This document shows positions 1-8,350 of a stretch of DNA of 49,121 bases, in pieces. The position numbers and the translations under genes are program-made. How positions within the stretch are numbered: the stretch's first letter is position 1; every line of letters begins with the position of its first letter. Origin of the DNA: Chara braunii (lineage: Eukaryota; Streptophyta; Charophyceae; Charales; Characeae). The stretch lies in assembly GCA_003427395.1 (NCBI GenBank), contig BFEA01000829.1:45310-94430 (forward strand). The letters are read 5' to 3'. The notes under the pieces were generated by a model. It was not told the origin of the DNA and did not search any database. It worked only from the letters and a program-made list of their open reading frames with translations.

Positions 1-420
1 GCTTCCTTGGATCAAGAAAACATACCCCCATTCCCTGATTGCCTCCACCCTGGGTAATACCCCCTTTCCCCCAAGCACAACCCCCCCCCAGGCCCCCATG
101 GACCCCTGCCTAGACAACCTGAAATGCCTCCTGCCCCTCGTGCCAACCCTATGCTTGGTCCCCCTAAGCACCTGCTCTTCTCATAGAACGACCAAGCAGA
201 GTGCTCCTCTGCCCCTCAGCTGGAAAGCCCCAAGACTAATTGGTTCTAGATAGAAGCGATCAAAGTCTCTGGCAGGGTGAATGGCGATTAAGGCCCAGAT
301 ATGGGGTTCTGAAGCCGCTGAGTCCAATGACAGCACAACACAGAGGAGCAAAGTTATACAGATGTAAAAGGAGATAGATATACTCCAGTCCTTTCAAAAA
401 AGAAAAAAGAAAAAAGGAGG
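1..420. other. No gene seen; C-rich leader and A-rich tract
   Basis: I see no coding region here. Bases 40-140 are C-rich (runs of cccc), and 396-416 is an A-rich tract (A6-G-A6-G-A6) that directly abuts the 3' end of LINE-A0. On the minus strand that tract is T-rich, which is odd for a LINE tail. Confidence 0.6.
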
Positions 421-1190
421 GCCTAGCGGCTCCGGCTACGTTCCATTCTGGGGAGCATCAGTCTGGTTCCTATTACACCGGCAAGTCAGAAGAGTTACAA
501 CATTGTACACACCCACGCTCCTCCCCATTATGGCTGAGAGGACCGATTAGACAGCATTGATTACGTCCGTCCAGAAGGATATACCACCCCTCGCTCCTGC
601 CTAAGCTAGCCTTACACTACTTCTTCCTTTAGCCTCAAAACAGCTTCTCCCTGTTCAATCTTCTGCTATGCTAATAGCCTGTTCTTCCGTCCGTTCGCCT
701 GCCGAACGGACCTCCAACAGTGGGGTCGTGGGCTGACTCCCCCCTTGTCCTAGCCTCCACGTGCACCTGAGTATGTTGCCCTCCAGAACCCCCAATGCCC
801 CATGGCCCAGTACTTCCCAATCGAATTTGGCCACTAGCTCCTGTCGCCTTTCCGGTTCCTGCTTGATTCGGCGACATATCCTAAGCCAGTCAGTCTGATA
901 TTCAACTTCCAGCATTTATTTAAGGTCATCCCAAGCCTGCTCCTGAGAAACGTCCTGTTTGTTTATGGTCTCTTTGCATTGTCTTCCACACCACCCACAG
1001 CACCAGCGGTCTGCGTCTCCTGAAGAACCTTCGGGTCCAGGTGGTCAAACCTGGTTCCTGTATGAAAACCGTGAGCAGAGAAAAGCGGTCTTCCAGCAGT
1101 ATCGTCCTTGTGACTCCTTGCCATAGCTCTTGAGTGCGGCACCATATCTGTTCGGCCTTGGGGCAGTCTAATTAGAGCACAGTGCACACT
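421..1190 (-). mobile_element. LINE-A0, 3'-terminal fragment of a LINE
   Basis: This minus-strand piece holds the last part of LINE-A ORF2 plus the 3' untranslated tail. The tail at 424-610 matches the rear of LINE-A5 (45880-46060) and LINE-B1 (27840-28020): the blocks 'ccattctggggagcatcag', 'ccggcaagtc', 'ctccccattatggctgag' and 'ggatatacca' occur in the same order. Coding homology runs from about 1175 down to 655. The 5' cut is near 1190. No TSD was found. After the final GGCCCT the expected poly(A) is replaced on the element strand by a T-rich run, so the true tail may be lost. Confidence 0.8.
655..1175 (-). pseudogene. LINE-A ORF2 C-terminus remnant (zf-RVT tail)
   Basis: Read on the minus strand, this encodes the end of the reverse-transcriptase zinc-binding (zf-RVT) region and the ORF2 C-terminus. 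The first part, near 1175-960, reads CPKAEQIWCRTQELW and later RRRPLVLWVVWK. These match CSKATQIWIRSEALW and LRPLTLWIIWK of LINE-A5 near 45210-45400. After a frame change, 915-655 reads EYQTDW...RRQELVAKF...LGHGALGVLEGN, matching EYQADW...KQWEIVDKF...LGEGKLGSIQGN at 45475-45600. At least one frameshift and several stops make it a dead copy. The order and spacing follow A5, so I am confident of the assignment. Confidence 0.8.
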
Positions 1191-1404
1191 ACAGAGGACC
1201 AAGAGTCATACACATGTGAAAGGGATAGTCTTCATTCAACTGAACCCTCCTCTTGGGGGGATCAGACATCTTTGATGGTACAGGAGTGCTTTCTTTACAA
1301 GAAGAGGTTCATCCCCTCCCAGATGGCAATTAATGCTGTTTGTCAGGTATATAGTGAGCTCTAATCTATGTGCTGAAAAATGCATGGGACACTGAACCCA
1401 AGTC

Positions 1405-2090
1405 CACCAATAGATTGGAGCGGTCGTGTAGGGGGAGGCAACTCATTGAGGGTGCTCATATCACCTCCATTGAGTTGCCCCTCAAAGATGCTTTTTAGAA
1501 AAAATGAAAGAAAAAATGGAAGTTGTAATGGTATGATGGATTGATGAGACTCCCACTGTCACTTGGCACCAGTCCGTGAAACTCTTACCCAGGGAACTGT
1601 ACAGAATGAAAAACAAAGAGCTTCACCACACTACTCACAAGACGGAAAAAAAAAAGTGAGTGCACGTGGACTGTGGGAGAACAGCATTCTATGAAATCAG
1701 ACTGCACTGTTGGAAGTTTCTTTGGGTTTGCAAGGGGGCTAGGGATGGCTTTCGAACAGTGGAATAAGACAGAACAGCTGTGGATCACAGGGCAGTAGTG
1801 GGCAGAATTCCTCCATGTGGGGGGGGGCCATGGTGGAACTTTTGGATTTAGGTGGTGAACCCACATTTTGGTCAAAGGAGGGCAAGCAATCACGTTGTAA
1901 TCGACGCTGGTCTCCTCTTTATGCATTGCTAACAGGGATGCTGGACCCGATTTCTAGCTTTGCAGATCCCCACCAACAGATCAGAGCCAGCTAGGAATGG
2001 GCAGCCGACTATTGGTGGATGCTCATATCACCTCCCATAGTACGCCCCTTGCAGATGATTGAAAAAAAGAAATAAAAAAAGGAGCCTGCA
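1405..2090 (+). repeat. Two diverged copies of a short dispersed repeat with A-rich ends
   Basis: Copy 1 (about 1405-1530) and copy 2 (about 1960-2085) share an ordered set of motifs: CCACCAA, then ATTG near GGTGGATG/GGGTG, then the 17-base block GCTCATATCACCTCC, then GCCCCT and AGATG. Each ends in an A-rich stretch (gaaaaaatgaaagaaaaaa and gaaaaaaagaaataaaaaaa). The shape resembles a SINE or other short retroposed sequence. I found no tRNA-like A and B boxes, so the class is open. The DNA between the copies (1530-1955) has no recognisable gene. Confidence 0.5.
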
Positions 2091-2576
2091 GGAAATACAT
2101 CCGTTACTAGGAATGGTAACCTTCCACCTTCTGCGGGAAGATGCACTCATATTTTTTTCTTTTTTGTGAGCAGTGTGGCGAGGCCGGAGGTGAACAAACT
2201 GTACCTGAGCAACAATTTGGACCAACAGGACCATGGTTGGCCCTTGTCCTGGGGGCGCACTTTCTGCACTGCTGTTGATGTCAATGGAAAGCTCTCTAGA
2301 TGCAAGAGCCCATGCCTCACAGTGGTCATCCTCAAGGTCACGAACTCGCCTCGTGAGATCCTGTTCGGCCTTCCTTGCTCTCTCCAACTTGCGGTGAAGA
2401 TACTCTTCCTGATATACAACATCAAGACCCATGAGAAAGAGTTGGTACACATCAGGTGAGAAAATAGCGAAGGTCACTTTGACAAATTGGGAAACGATCC
2501 GGAACATACACAAGGACATTTGTCTCCACATACCAAGCCTGAGGAAAAGGATATTCCGAAAAAGGGAAGAAAAGAA
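2028..2576 (-). pseudogene. Coiled-coil protein remnant, possibly gag-related
   Basis: I do not recognise a named family. Within an open frame on the minus strand, 2410-2200 encodes a charged heptad-like stretch, LHRKLERARKAEQDLTRRVR, followed by DLEDDHCEAWALASRELSID and then NSSAESAPPGQG. The first part looks like a short coiled coil. The upstream part of the frame (MTRVDVLLVGILLSFF) runs into the LINE-A1 insertion, so the apparent start codon lies inside or at the edge of the LINE and is not trusted. The minus-strand gag zinc-knuckle remnant at 7883-8350 sits on the other side of A1, so both may belong to one older retroelement split by A1. That link is inference. Confidence 0.4.
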
Positions 2577-2590
2577 AGACAAAAGGATTC
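2577..2590 (+). repeat. Target-site duplication of LINE-A1, 5' copy
   Basis: The 12 bases AGACAAAAGGAT (2577-2588) recur exactly at 7366-7377, just after the LINE-A1 poly(A). With the flanking bases, the match is 14 of 15 (GAaAGACAAAAGGAT against GAtAGACAAAAGGAT). LINE-A homology begins right after it, near 2590. This is the expected mark of target-primed insertion. Confidence 0.75.
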
Positions 2591-2830
2591 CCACCAAAAG
2601 AACGTCTACCCTGGTCAAGAAAAATCATGCCCAACACACCGCTTTCTCACGAATAGACTACTTCTTGGTTTCAGACACAATGATGGGAGCAGTCAAGGGT
2701 GCTGAGGTCCTGCCATTGGCTCCATACCCGGGGTTGGACCATAAGCCAATCGAATTGGTAATAAGCTTCGACCAATTCGTTAGGATGGGGACTAGCTTCC
2801 ACAAGCTAAATAATTCTCTTTTGCTCAGTC
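2591..2830 (+). pseudogene. LINE-A1 endonuclease C-terminal part
   Basis: This is the tail of the apurinic-like (EEP/APE) endonuclease that nicks target DNA in LINE integration. It reads TAFSRIDYFLVSD near 2640-2680 and YPGLDHKPIEL near 2725-2760. These correspond to SASRIDFFLIS and APGLDHKFIYL of LINE-A5 (41950-42070). The SRIDF-type and GLDHK-type motifs carry the catalytic Asp and His of this fold in known family members. The N-terminal half is absent because of 5' truncation. Confidence 0.8.
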
Positions 2831-3165
2831 AGACTTTTCCAAAGGAGGTATGCGACTGCTCGCTGGGTCAGAGGTCCGCACGCTTGAGTACAGAGACCCG
2901 GTGGCAATGGTTCCAGAAGAGTTATTCCATTCTTTCGAACACATAGGAAGCTTGAGTACGGAGACCCGGTGCCAAAATCTCTAGGAAGCTTGCATCCATA
3001 CGAAAGCAAAGGAGACAGTCTCTAAAATTTGCTCTGAAGCTAGCAGAGGCTAATCTGATTGATAACCCTTCACCACCACTGTACAATGATGTCTTCGAGA
3101 AAGCGCGCGAAGAATTGGCACTGTGGAGGTGGTGAGATCTTAAAGGACTGCAAATAAAAGCTAGA

Positions 3166-4550
3166 ATGTGCGAACACGATCTCAGTGACTCAATGACGAA
3201 ACAATTCTTTGCTCGAATCAAGGCCAACTCGAGGGCTAGTACGATAGAGTGCTTGAAGTCGACTTTAGACCCATGGATTACAAAAATTGACAGCGAAGGG
3301 ATGTTAGAGATAGCTAAAAACTTCTACAAAGATCTCTACCAGTCGAAGATCCCCACACCAGCATCGTCCAGCATAAGGGAGGCAAGGCTGAAAATGCTCC
3401 AATGCTTGGAACAAACGATAACAGCCGAACAGGCTGAGGTGCTAGACAAACCGATCACGTTGGAGGAACTGCACCAAGCTCTAAGAGACATGAATAACGC
3501 CAAGTCACCAGGAATTGATGGACTAACGAAAGAATTCTGGGAAAAATTTTGGCCTCTGTTAGGAGCAGATCTATTAAGTTCTTACACTGGCAGCTGGACT
3601 AGAGGGGGACTGGGGAACATGCTCAGTAATAGTGTGGTTACACTACTTCACAAGAAAGGGAATAAAGAAGATATCAGGAATTACAGACCGATCTCGCTCC
3701 AAGATACTGGCTAAGGCTCTTTCCAACAGGATTACCAAAATCACAAATAAATGCTTCCATATAGACCAAACGGGCTTCATCCCAGACCGGTACATTCTAG
3801 ATAATGTACTTACACTAAACGAAGCAGTCAGGAAGGTTAGGGAGAGGAGAACAAACACTGCCATTCTCTTCTTCGACTTCGAAAAAGCCTACGACCAAGT
3901 AAATTGGGACTTCTTGGAGGCGAGTATGGAAAAAATGGGAGTGGGGCCGAATTTCAGAAGGTGGATTCATATCCTGTACAAAGAAGCAATTGGTTGTGTC
4001 CAAGTAAACGGCCTATTATCGAAATGTTACCCGATATCCCGTTCGGTCCGCCAAGGGGACTCGTTGGCCCCGTCAATCTTCCTCTTTGTAATGGAAGCCA
4101 TTGCATCATTCCTACGCAAGGATCCGTTGATCCATAGACTGCCCGAGGTCAACGCGGGCTCAACCCACCAAATGAGTTTTCCTTCGGCAATGCTGTTCGC
4201 AGACGATTTGACAGTCTTGATTAGAGCGTCAGACTCGTCCTTCAGAACACTGGCTAAGGCAATGGAAGCTTTTAGACTGGCCTCGGAAATGAATATCAAC
4301 TGGGGAAGAACTCCTCGACTACAAGGCGAGGAAGCGGCCATGACTTGGGAAATGTCAGACACCCCTACCCGGTACCTTGGTATACTTATATGACAAAGGA
4401 CGGTCTAGCACCCCAAATGGGCCAGAACATATTGGCCAAACAAATTAATAAGCTAGGGAGACGGGGCAATGTCTTCACCTCACTTATTGGTCGGGCTCTG
4501 GTTCTTAACACATCGTTTTTTTCAATGATGTGGTATATAGCCTCCATCTA
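3166..4550 (+). pseudogene. LINE-A1 reverse transcriptase domain (broken)
   Basis: This is the RT core of LINE ORF2, which copies the element RNA at the nicked target. In order it shows SPGIDGLTKEFW (about 3508), VVTLLHKKGNKEDIRNYRPI (about 3636-3695), a frame change near 3700, FHIDQTGFIPDRYILDNV (about 3757), motif A FFDFEKAYDQVNWDF (about 3868), SVRQGDSLAP (about 4044) and the catalytic FADD (4195-4206). The thumb follows with a stop at 4391-4393 (RYLGILI) and another at 4549-4551 (MMWYIASI). The catalytic residues are intact, but the frameshift and stops kill the ORF. Confidence 0.9.
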
Positions 4551-4551
4551 G

Positions 4552-5810
4552 ACAGTCCCGGACAATTCTATTAAAGAACTGAATCGCAAAGCAAGATCCT
4601 ACCTATGGACAGGAGATCCCAATAAAGAGAGTGGCATACCTAAGATCGCATGGCATTACATCACTAGGAAGCCCCAAAAAGGGGGGTTAGGGATTACAGA
4701 TCCTAGATTGGAAACAAAAGCTCTTCAAATCAAATGGATTATCAATCTCTTGATGAATCCGGACAGTGCATGGAACACGTTAGCCCTCGACAGTGTCAGA
4801 ACCCTGGCCCCAGTAACCTCGCCAGAAGACATGTCAGGACTATTTTGGGTGATGCATAAGGAATGGGCCATGAGTACAGGACGAAGGAATCGAAGAAGGG
4901 ACGAAAGATTAGAGGAAGGCAGACCTCCCACCCCGTATTGGTCAGCGCTGCTTCGGATCTGGAGGGAGATAATGCCTAGTAAGACTAATAGACCTAGGTC
5001 CAAGGATGAAGTCATGAGGCAGCCACTCTTTGGTAACCAATGGATGACAAATGAGGGCAACAATCCTCTCTAACTCGAACACAGATGGGTTTCCTGGGTT
5101 AAGAATGGAATATGGAAAATTGCCCACTTATGGAGCGAGGAGAGGAAGGAGTGGAGGACTGAACAGGAACTAAGCATACAACTGAAAGGGTGTCATAGAC
5201 GAGGTCCCAACCTCCAGTACATCATTAGTATCATCCCACAAAAAGGGAAAGATATCTTGGTCGAAGCTGCGCCGTGGAGGCCCGGAGAGTGGGGACTCAA
5301 GGTGCAAGAAAAGAACCCCTCTAGAGCTTTTCAATTTTCTCACATGCTGCAGGGCTCGACCGCCAAGGCATTCTTCCTTTCCTTTCTGATCTCTACGTCC
5401 GCTCTTAGTATGCCTTGCATACTCAATAGTGAGGTGGAATCGGAAACTATGGACTTCTTCCTACTTAGAAAAGTAAGAGTCCTTGGCTCAGGGCCAAAGT
5501 TAATCTTTAGACCTGATACGGCTGTTCAAAACTTAGAATTTGACCCGGCGGAGTGGGTTTGGACACCGGATAAGACCAAGAGCATCAGGTCCAATGTCCC
5601 AGTTCACAAATACACAGTTAAATTGGGGTGTAGACTTTTCTTGAAAACCAAAGATCCCGACCCCATCATTAAAAAAGATGGCAGAAGTTACTGGGCCAAG
5701 AGGCTGATAAGCTCACACAGATCCCTTGGAAGAAGTTCAAATCTATCAGACCAATCAGACCAATCAAAATTAAGAGCCTCCAATGGCTCATTACTTATGC
5801 AGCCCTTCCA
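4552..5810 (+). pseudogene. LINE-A1 ORF2 connection region (broken)
   Basis: This continues ORF2 between RT and the zinc finger. Landmarks shared with the other LINE-A copies are RSYLWTGDP (about 4588), KIAWHYITRKPQKGGLGI (about 4640), ALQIKWIINLL (about 4720), SPEDMSGLFWVM (about 4823), a stop near 5071, VSWVKNGIWKIAHLW (about 5090), FDPAEWVW (about 5540) and YTVKLGCRLFLK (about 5612). The function of this region in LINE proteins is poorly defined. It matches A2, A4 and A5 block by block. Confidence 0.8.
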
Positions 5811-6341
5811 GTGAATCAATGGTTACACATCAGGCCACAGGGTTCAGACCCCAACAGTTCGGATTTATGCACAGTCTGCACAGAGGGTGCCATAGAGGAC
5901 ATAATACACTGCCTAGTACACTGCAGGGAGGCGACGGACTACTGGGCGAGGGCTTCGGCCATCTGGGACTCCCTATTCCCGGCCCCCTTCCCTGAACAAC
6001 CCATCCAACTTCTTCTCTTGACTAACATTCCTGAACAGCTCCAGAAGACAGAAAGGATGTGGTTTGGGCTTATCAGAAAGGTGACCTTGTGGGTTATCTG
6101 GAAGGAAAGATGCAGCAGAACCATCGAAGGACTTTCCAACTCACGAGAGAAGGTATGGGCTGAGACAAAAAAGGATGATACACGCCGAAATTCTCTGCAG
6201 ATGGCAGAAAGCCAAACAATCATGGCCGGAGGACGAAGACCACCAAAAGAAGGTGAGAACGAGATTCAGCAGGCTCTGGTTAGTAAGCGGAAAAGTGGCG
6301 GAGATACGAGAAGACTGCATTCACTGGAAGGACTGGCATAA
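5811..6341 (+). pseudogene. LINE-A1 zf-RVT zinc-binding domain and ORF2 C-terminus
   Basis: The zf-RVT domain closes plant LINE ORF2. The stretch starts from LPVNQWLHIRPQ (about 5805), followed by DLCTVCTEGAIEDIIHCLVH (about 5863-5920), which holds the C-x2-C pair, and then the IIHCLVHC His and Cys ligands. RKVTLWVIWKERCSRTIEG (about 6075-6130) is the conserved follow-up block. The open frame ends at 6341. Downstream reading frames to about 6615 look like diverged C-terminal sequence (IRFGRKRKR-like basic stretches) or non-coding DNA. Confidence 0.85.
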
Positions 6342-6344
6342 CTC

Positions 6345-7347
6345 GACTTCAGACAAGAGGGGGCAACGTTCTATAACAGTGGGTGGTCAGAATTCCTCGC
6401 GACCAGAACTCTACGAGGAAGAGGGAAGAACTCAGGGTCTAAGGGCCAGTCAGCCCCTAACAGGCTATGGCTGCTGGAGGGGAAGGGTGCGGAGATTCGG
6501 CAGGAAGCGGAAAAGATTGGTTCAAGTTCAGAGACGGGTGACCAAGCACCAAGAGTCAGGAAGGCGGCGGAGTCAGAGACAGACAGGGGAACACGTATGG
6601 GGGCAGCATAGCTAGGACACGAACTCAAGAGGGATTGGGGGCTAAGGGTATGATACCATCTCTGCGTTCAGAGCCAATGACTGGGGGTTAGGAAAGGAAG
6701 GACAAGATTGGAGGACAGATGGAACCGGTGGAGCGGCCAGATAGGGCACTGCAACGAGAGGGTTTAGGGTTTAGGGCTTAGGACGATACTTCCGTATAAA
6801 AAAGAATCCTTGAAGTATGAGCCTCAATGGTAAGCGCCGTCATAGCCCTTTTGCAGGCAGATAGGTTGTATGGACCTGAGAATGCTAGAGTAAGGTTACA
6901 ACGGAAGACAGTTACCCTCCACTTAAAGAAAACAGGCAAGGTGTCAGCAAGGTTTAATGGCTTCCTGATGAGGGCTTAGGTGTTAGGGTTCTAGTGTTTT
7001 TAATCAAGGGGAAGGAAAAAGTGGGGCAGAGATCACTGCGGCCCATGGACAAGAAGGGCAACTGAGGACATAGAGGCTAGCTTGGTCAAGGGTTGAGCTC
7101 CTTCTAGTGGACATGGAACTATCTGGCAAATCTGGTTACTAGGTCTGAGAGGGAAGAGTGAGACATGGCTCGCTGGCAGTCAATCCTCCACCAAGGTGGA
7201 GCAATCAATGCTGCTCAGGGGTCCTTCGGCCAGACGGAAGGAAGTGTGCGTGATTCTTATTGTAATAATTCTCTGGCTTGCCGGTGGAATAGGAACCGGA
7301 CTGATGCTCCCCAGAATGGAAGGAGCCAGGACCATAAGGCCCTGTTT
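6345..7347 (+). other. LINE-A1 3' untranslated region
   Basis: About 1 kb without a convincing ORF lies between the end of ORF2 and the poly(A). It contains two and a half Arabidopsis-type telomere-like units (GGGTTTAGGGTTTAGGG, about 6759-6775). The final 180 bases hold the tail shared with A0, A2, A5 and B1: GCAATCAATGCTG (7201), CTTGCCGG (about 7277), GAACCGGACTGATGCTCCCC (about 7292) and CAGAATGG. Confidence 0.75.
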
Positions 7348-7365
7348 AAAAAAAAAAAAAATGAT

Positions 7366-7379
7366 AGACAAAAGGATAC
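7366..7379 (+). repeat. Target-site duplication of LINE-A1, 3' copy
   Basis: AGACAAAAGGAT at 7366-7377 repeats 2577-2588 exactly and follows the poly(A) after four bases (TGAT). Confidence 0.75.
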
Positions 7380-7882
7380 TCAGGGTCAGTAGCAAAGAAG
7401 GATCAGTAGCAACCATTAGTATTCCAAAATCCTGAGGAAAAGGATATTCCAAAAAAGGGGAAAAAAAAAGAAGTCAATGACCTGAAGAAGACCAGCATCC
7501 AGACTGAATTCGAAGGGGGTTGGCTCAAAGAAGGATTAGTACCAACCATAACGGGAAGAACCTTGAGCTTCATGGGCTGGTGGGACACAGACAGACAGAT
7601 GACAGCACAGGATGAGGCTGACTTAATGGATCTGGAATAGAAGGGAAATTTTTCCCCACAAACTGTACGTAACCAATGGTAACTGAAAATCAGTAGGACA
7701 AGCAGCAACAGTAAGAGAAGAGGGAAGATATGTAATAAAATTGTTGACCAACAGGCTACTAATTTACTAAAAGAAAATAGGGAGGGACTAGAGACCAATT
7801 ACATCCCACTGGCATGCTCATAGACATGGGATAGGAATCCGGGGACCGCCCGGGATGTAATAGAGAGGTGGTGGCATCCCCA
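7380..7882. other. Unassigned DNA with echo of the LINE-A1 5' flank
   Basis: No recognisable gene. Bases 7432-7470 (CCTGAGGAAAAGGATATTCC followed by an A/G-rich run) repeat the sequence at 2538-2576 upstream of the 5' TSD, and two short phrases (aagaaggatnagtannaacc) recur at 7395 and 7528. This suggests the insertion site already held a small duplication, or that a local rearrangement accompanied insertion. Confidence 0.5.
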
Positions 7883-8350
7883 TCAAACAGGAATAAAAGA
7901 GTGAGGATCATATGTACAGGATAAAGAGGGCACAATCCTAGTATACAAAGCATCCAAGGTTAGAGACCGAAGGACATGAGGCCTCTTCCAGGGAATGATA
8001 TGGTTTGGGTCTCCACATTTGAGACAGCACCCCTCCTTCATTCTCTTTTGCCAGAGGGACTCCGGCATCTTCATGGCAACCCAGGGCTCTCCTCCTTCGC
8101 GTCCCGGATAGGGGGGATATGTGCGTTGCCCCCTAGATCCATAACCACTATTGTTGGAGAGGGCATAAATTGCTGCATAATTGCCCCCTCCACCACCCTG
8201 GAAAGCGGGGGTTCCCTGAACACCTTGCAGAGTACCATAGCCCCTACCTCCCGCTTGGGAGCCCCCTTGCCTCCAAACCCCTGAGCGGCCTGTCCCCGGC
8301 CTTTCCTGTCTCCTCCCTTCTTCCTGTTTCCTACTTGTCAAATGATACAT
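7883..8350 (-). pseudogene. Retrotransposon gag zinc-knuckle remnant
   Basis: A minus-strand open frame of 155 codons is rich in Gly, Gln and Arg in its first 90 residues. It then has MPESLWQKRMKEG followed by CCLKCGDPNHII. This is the start of a CCHC zinc knuckle (C-x2-C-x4-H) typical of nucleocapsid parts of LTR-retrotransposon gag, where it binds RNA. The final cysteine is not where expected (PWKRPH follows), so the knuckle looks damaged. No protease or RT follows it on the minus strand. Together with the coiled-coil piece at 2028-2576 it may be an older element disrupted by LINE-A1. Confidence 0.55.

Larger units (their letters stand above)
2591..7362 (+). mobile_element. LINE-A1, 5'-truncated LINE with poly(A) and TSD
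   Basis: A non-LTR retrotransposon begins in the C-terminal part of the endonuclease domain and runs through RT, connection, zf-RVT and a roughly 1-kb 3' untranslated region, ending in a pure run of 13-14 A at about 7348-7361. It is flanked by the 12-base TSD AGACAAAAGGAT. Compared with A5 it lacks ORF1, the coiled-coil ORF and the endonuclease N-terminus, the usual result of incomplete reverse transcription. ORF2 is broken by several frameshifts and stops (for example near 3714, 4393, 4550 and 5073), so the copy is dead. Confidence 0.9.
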
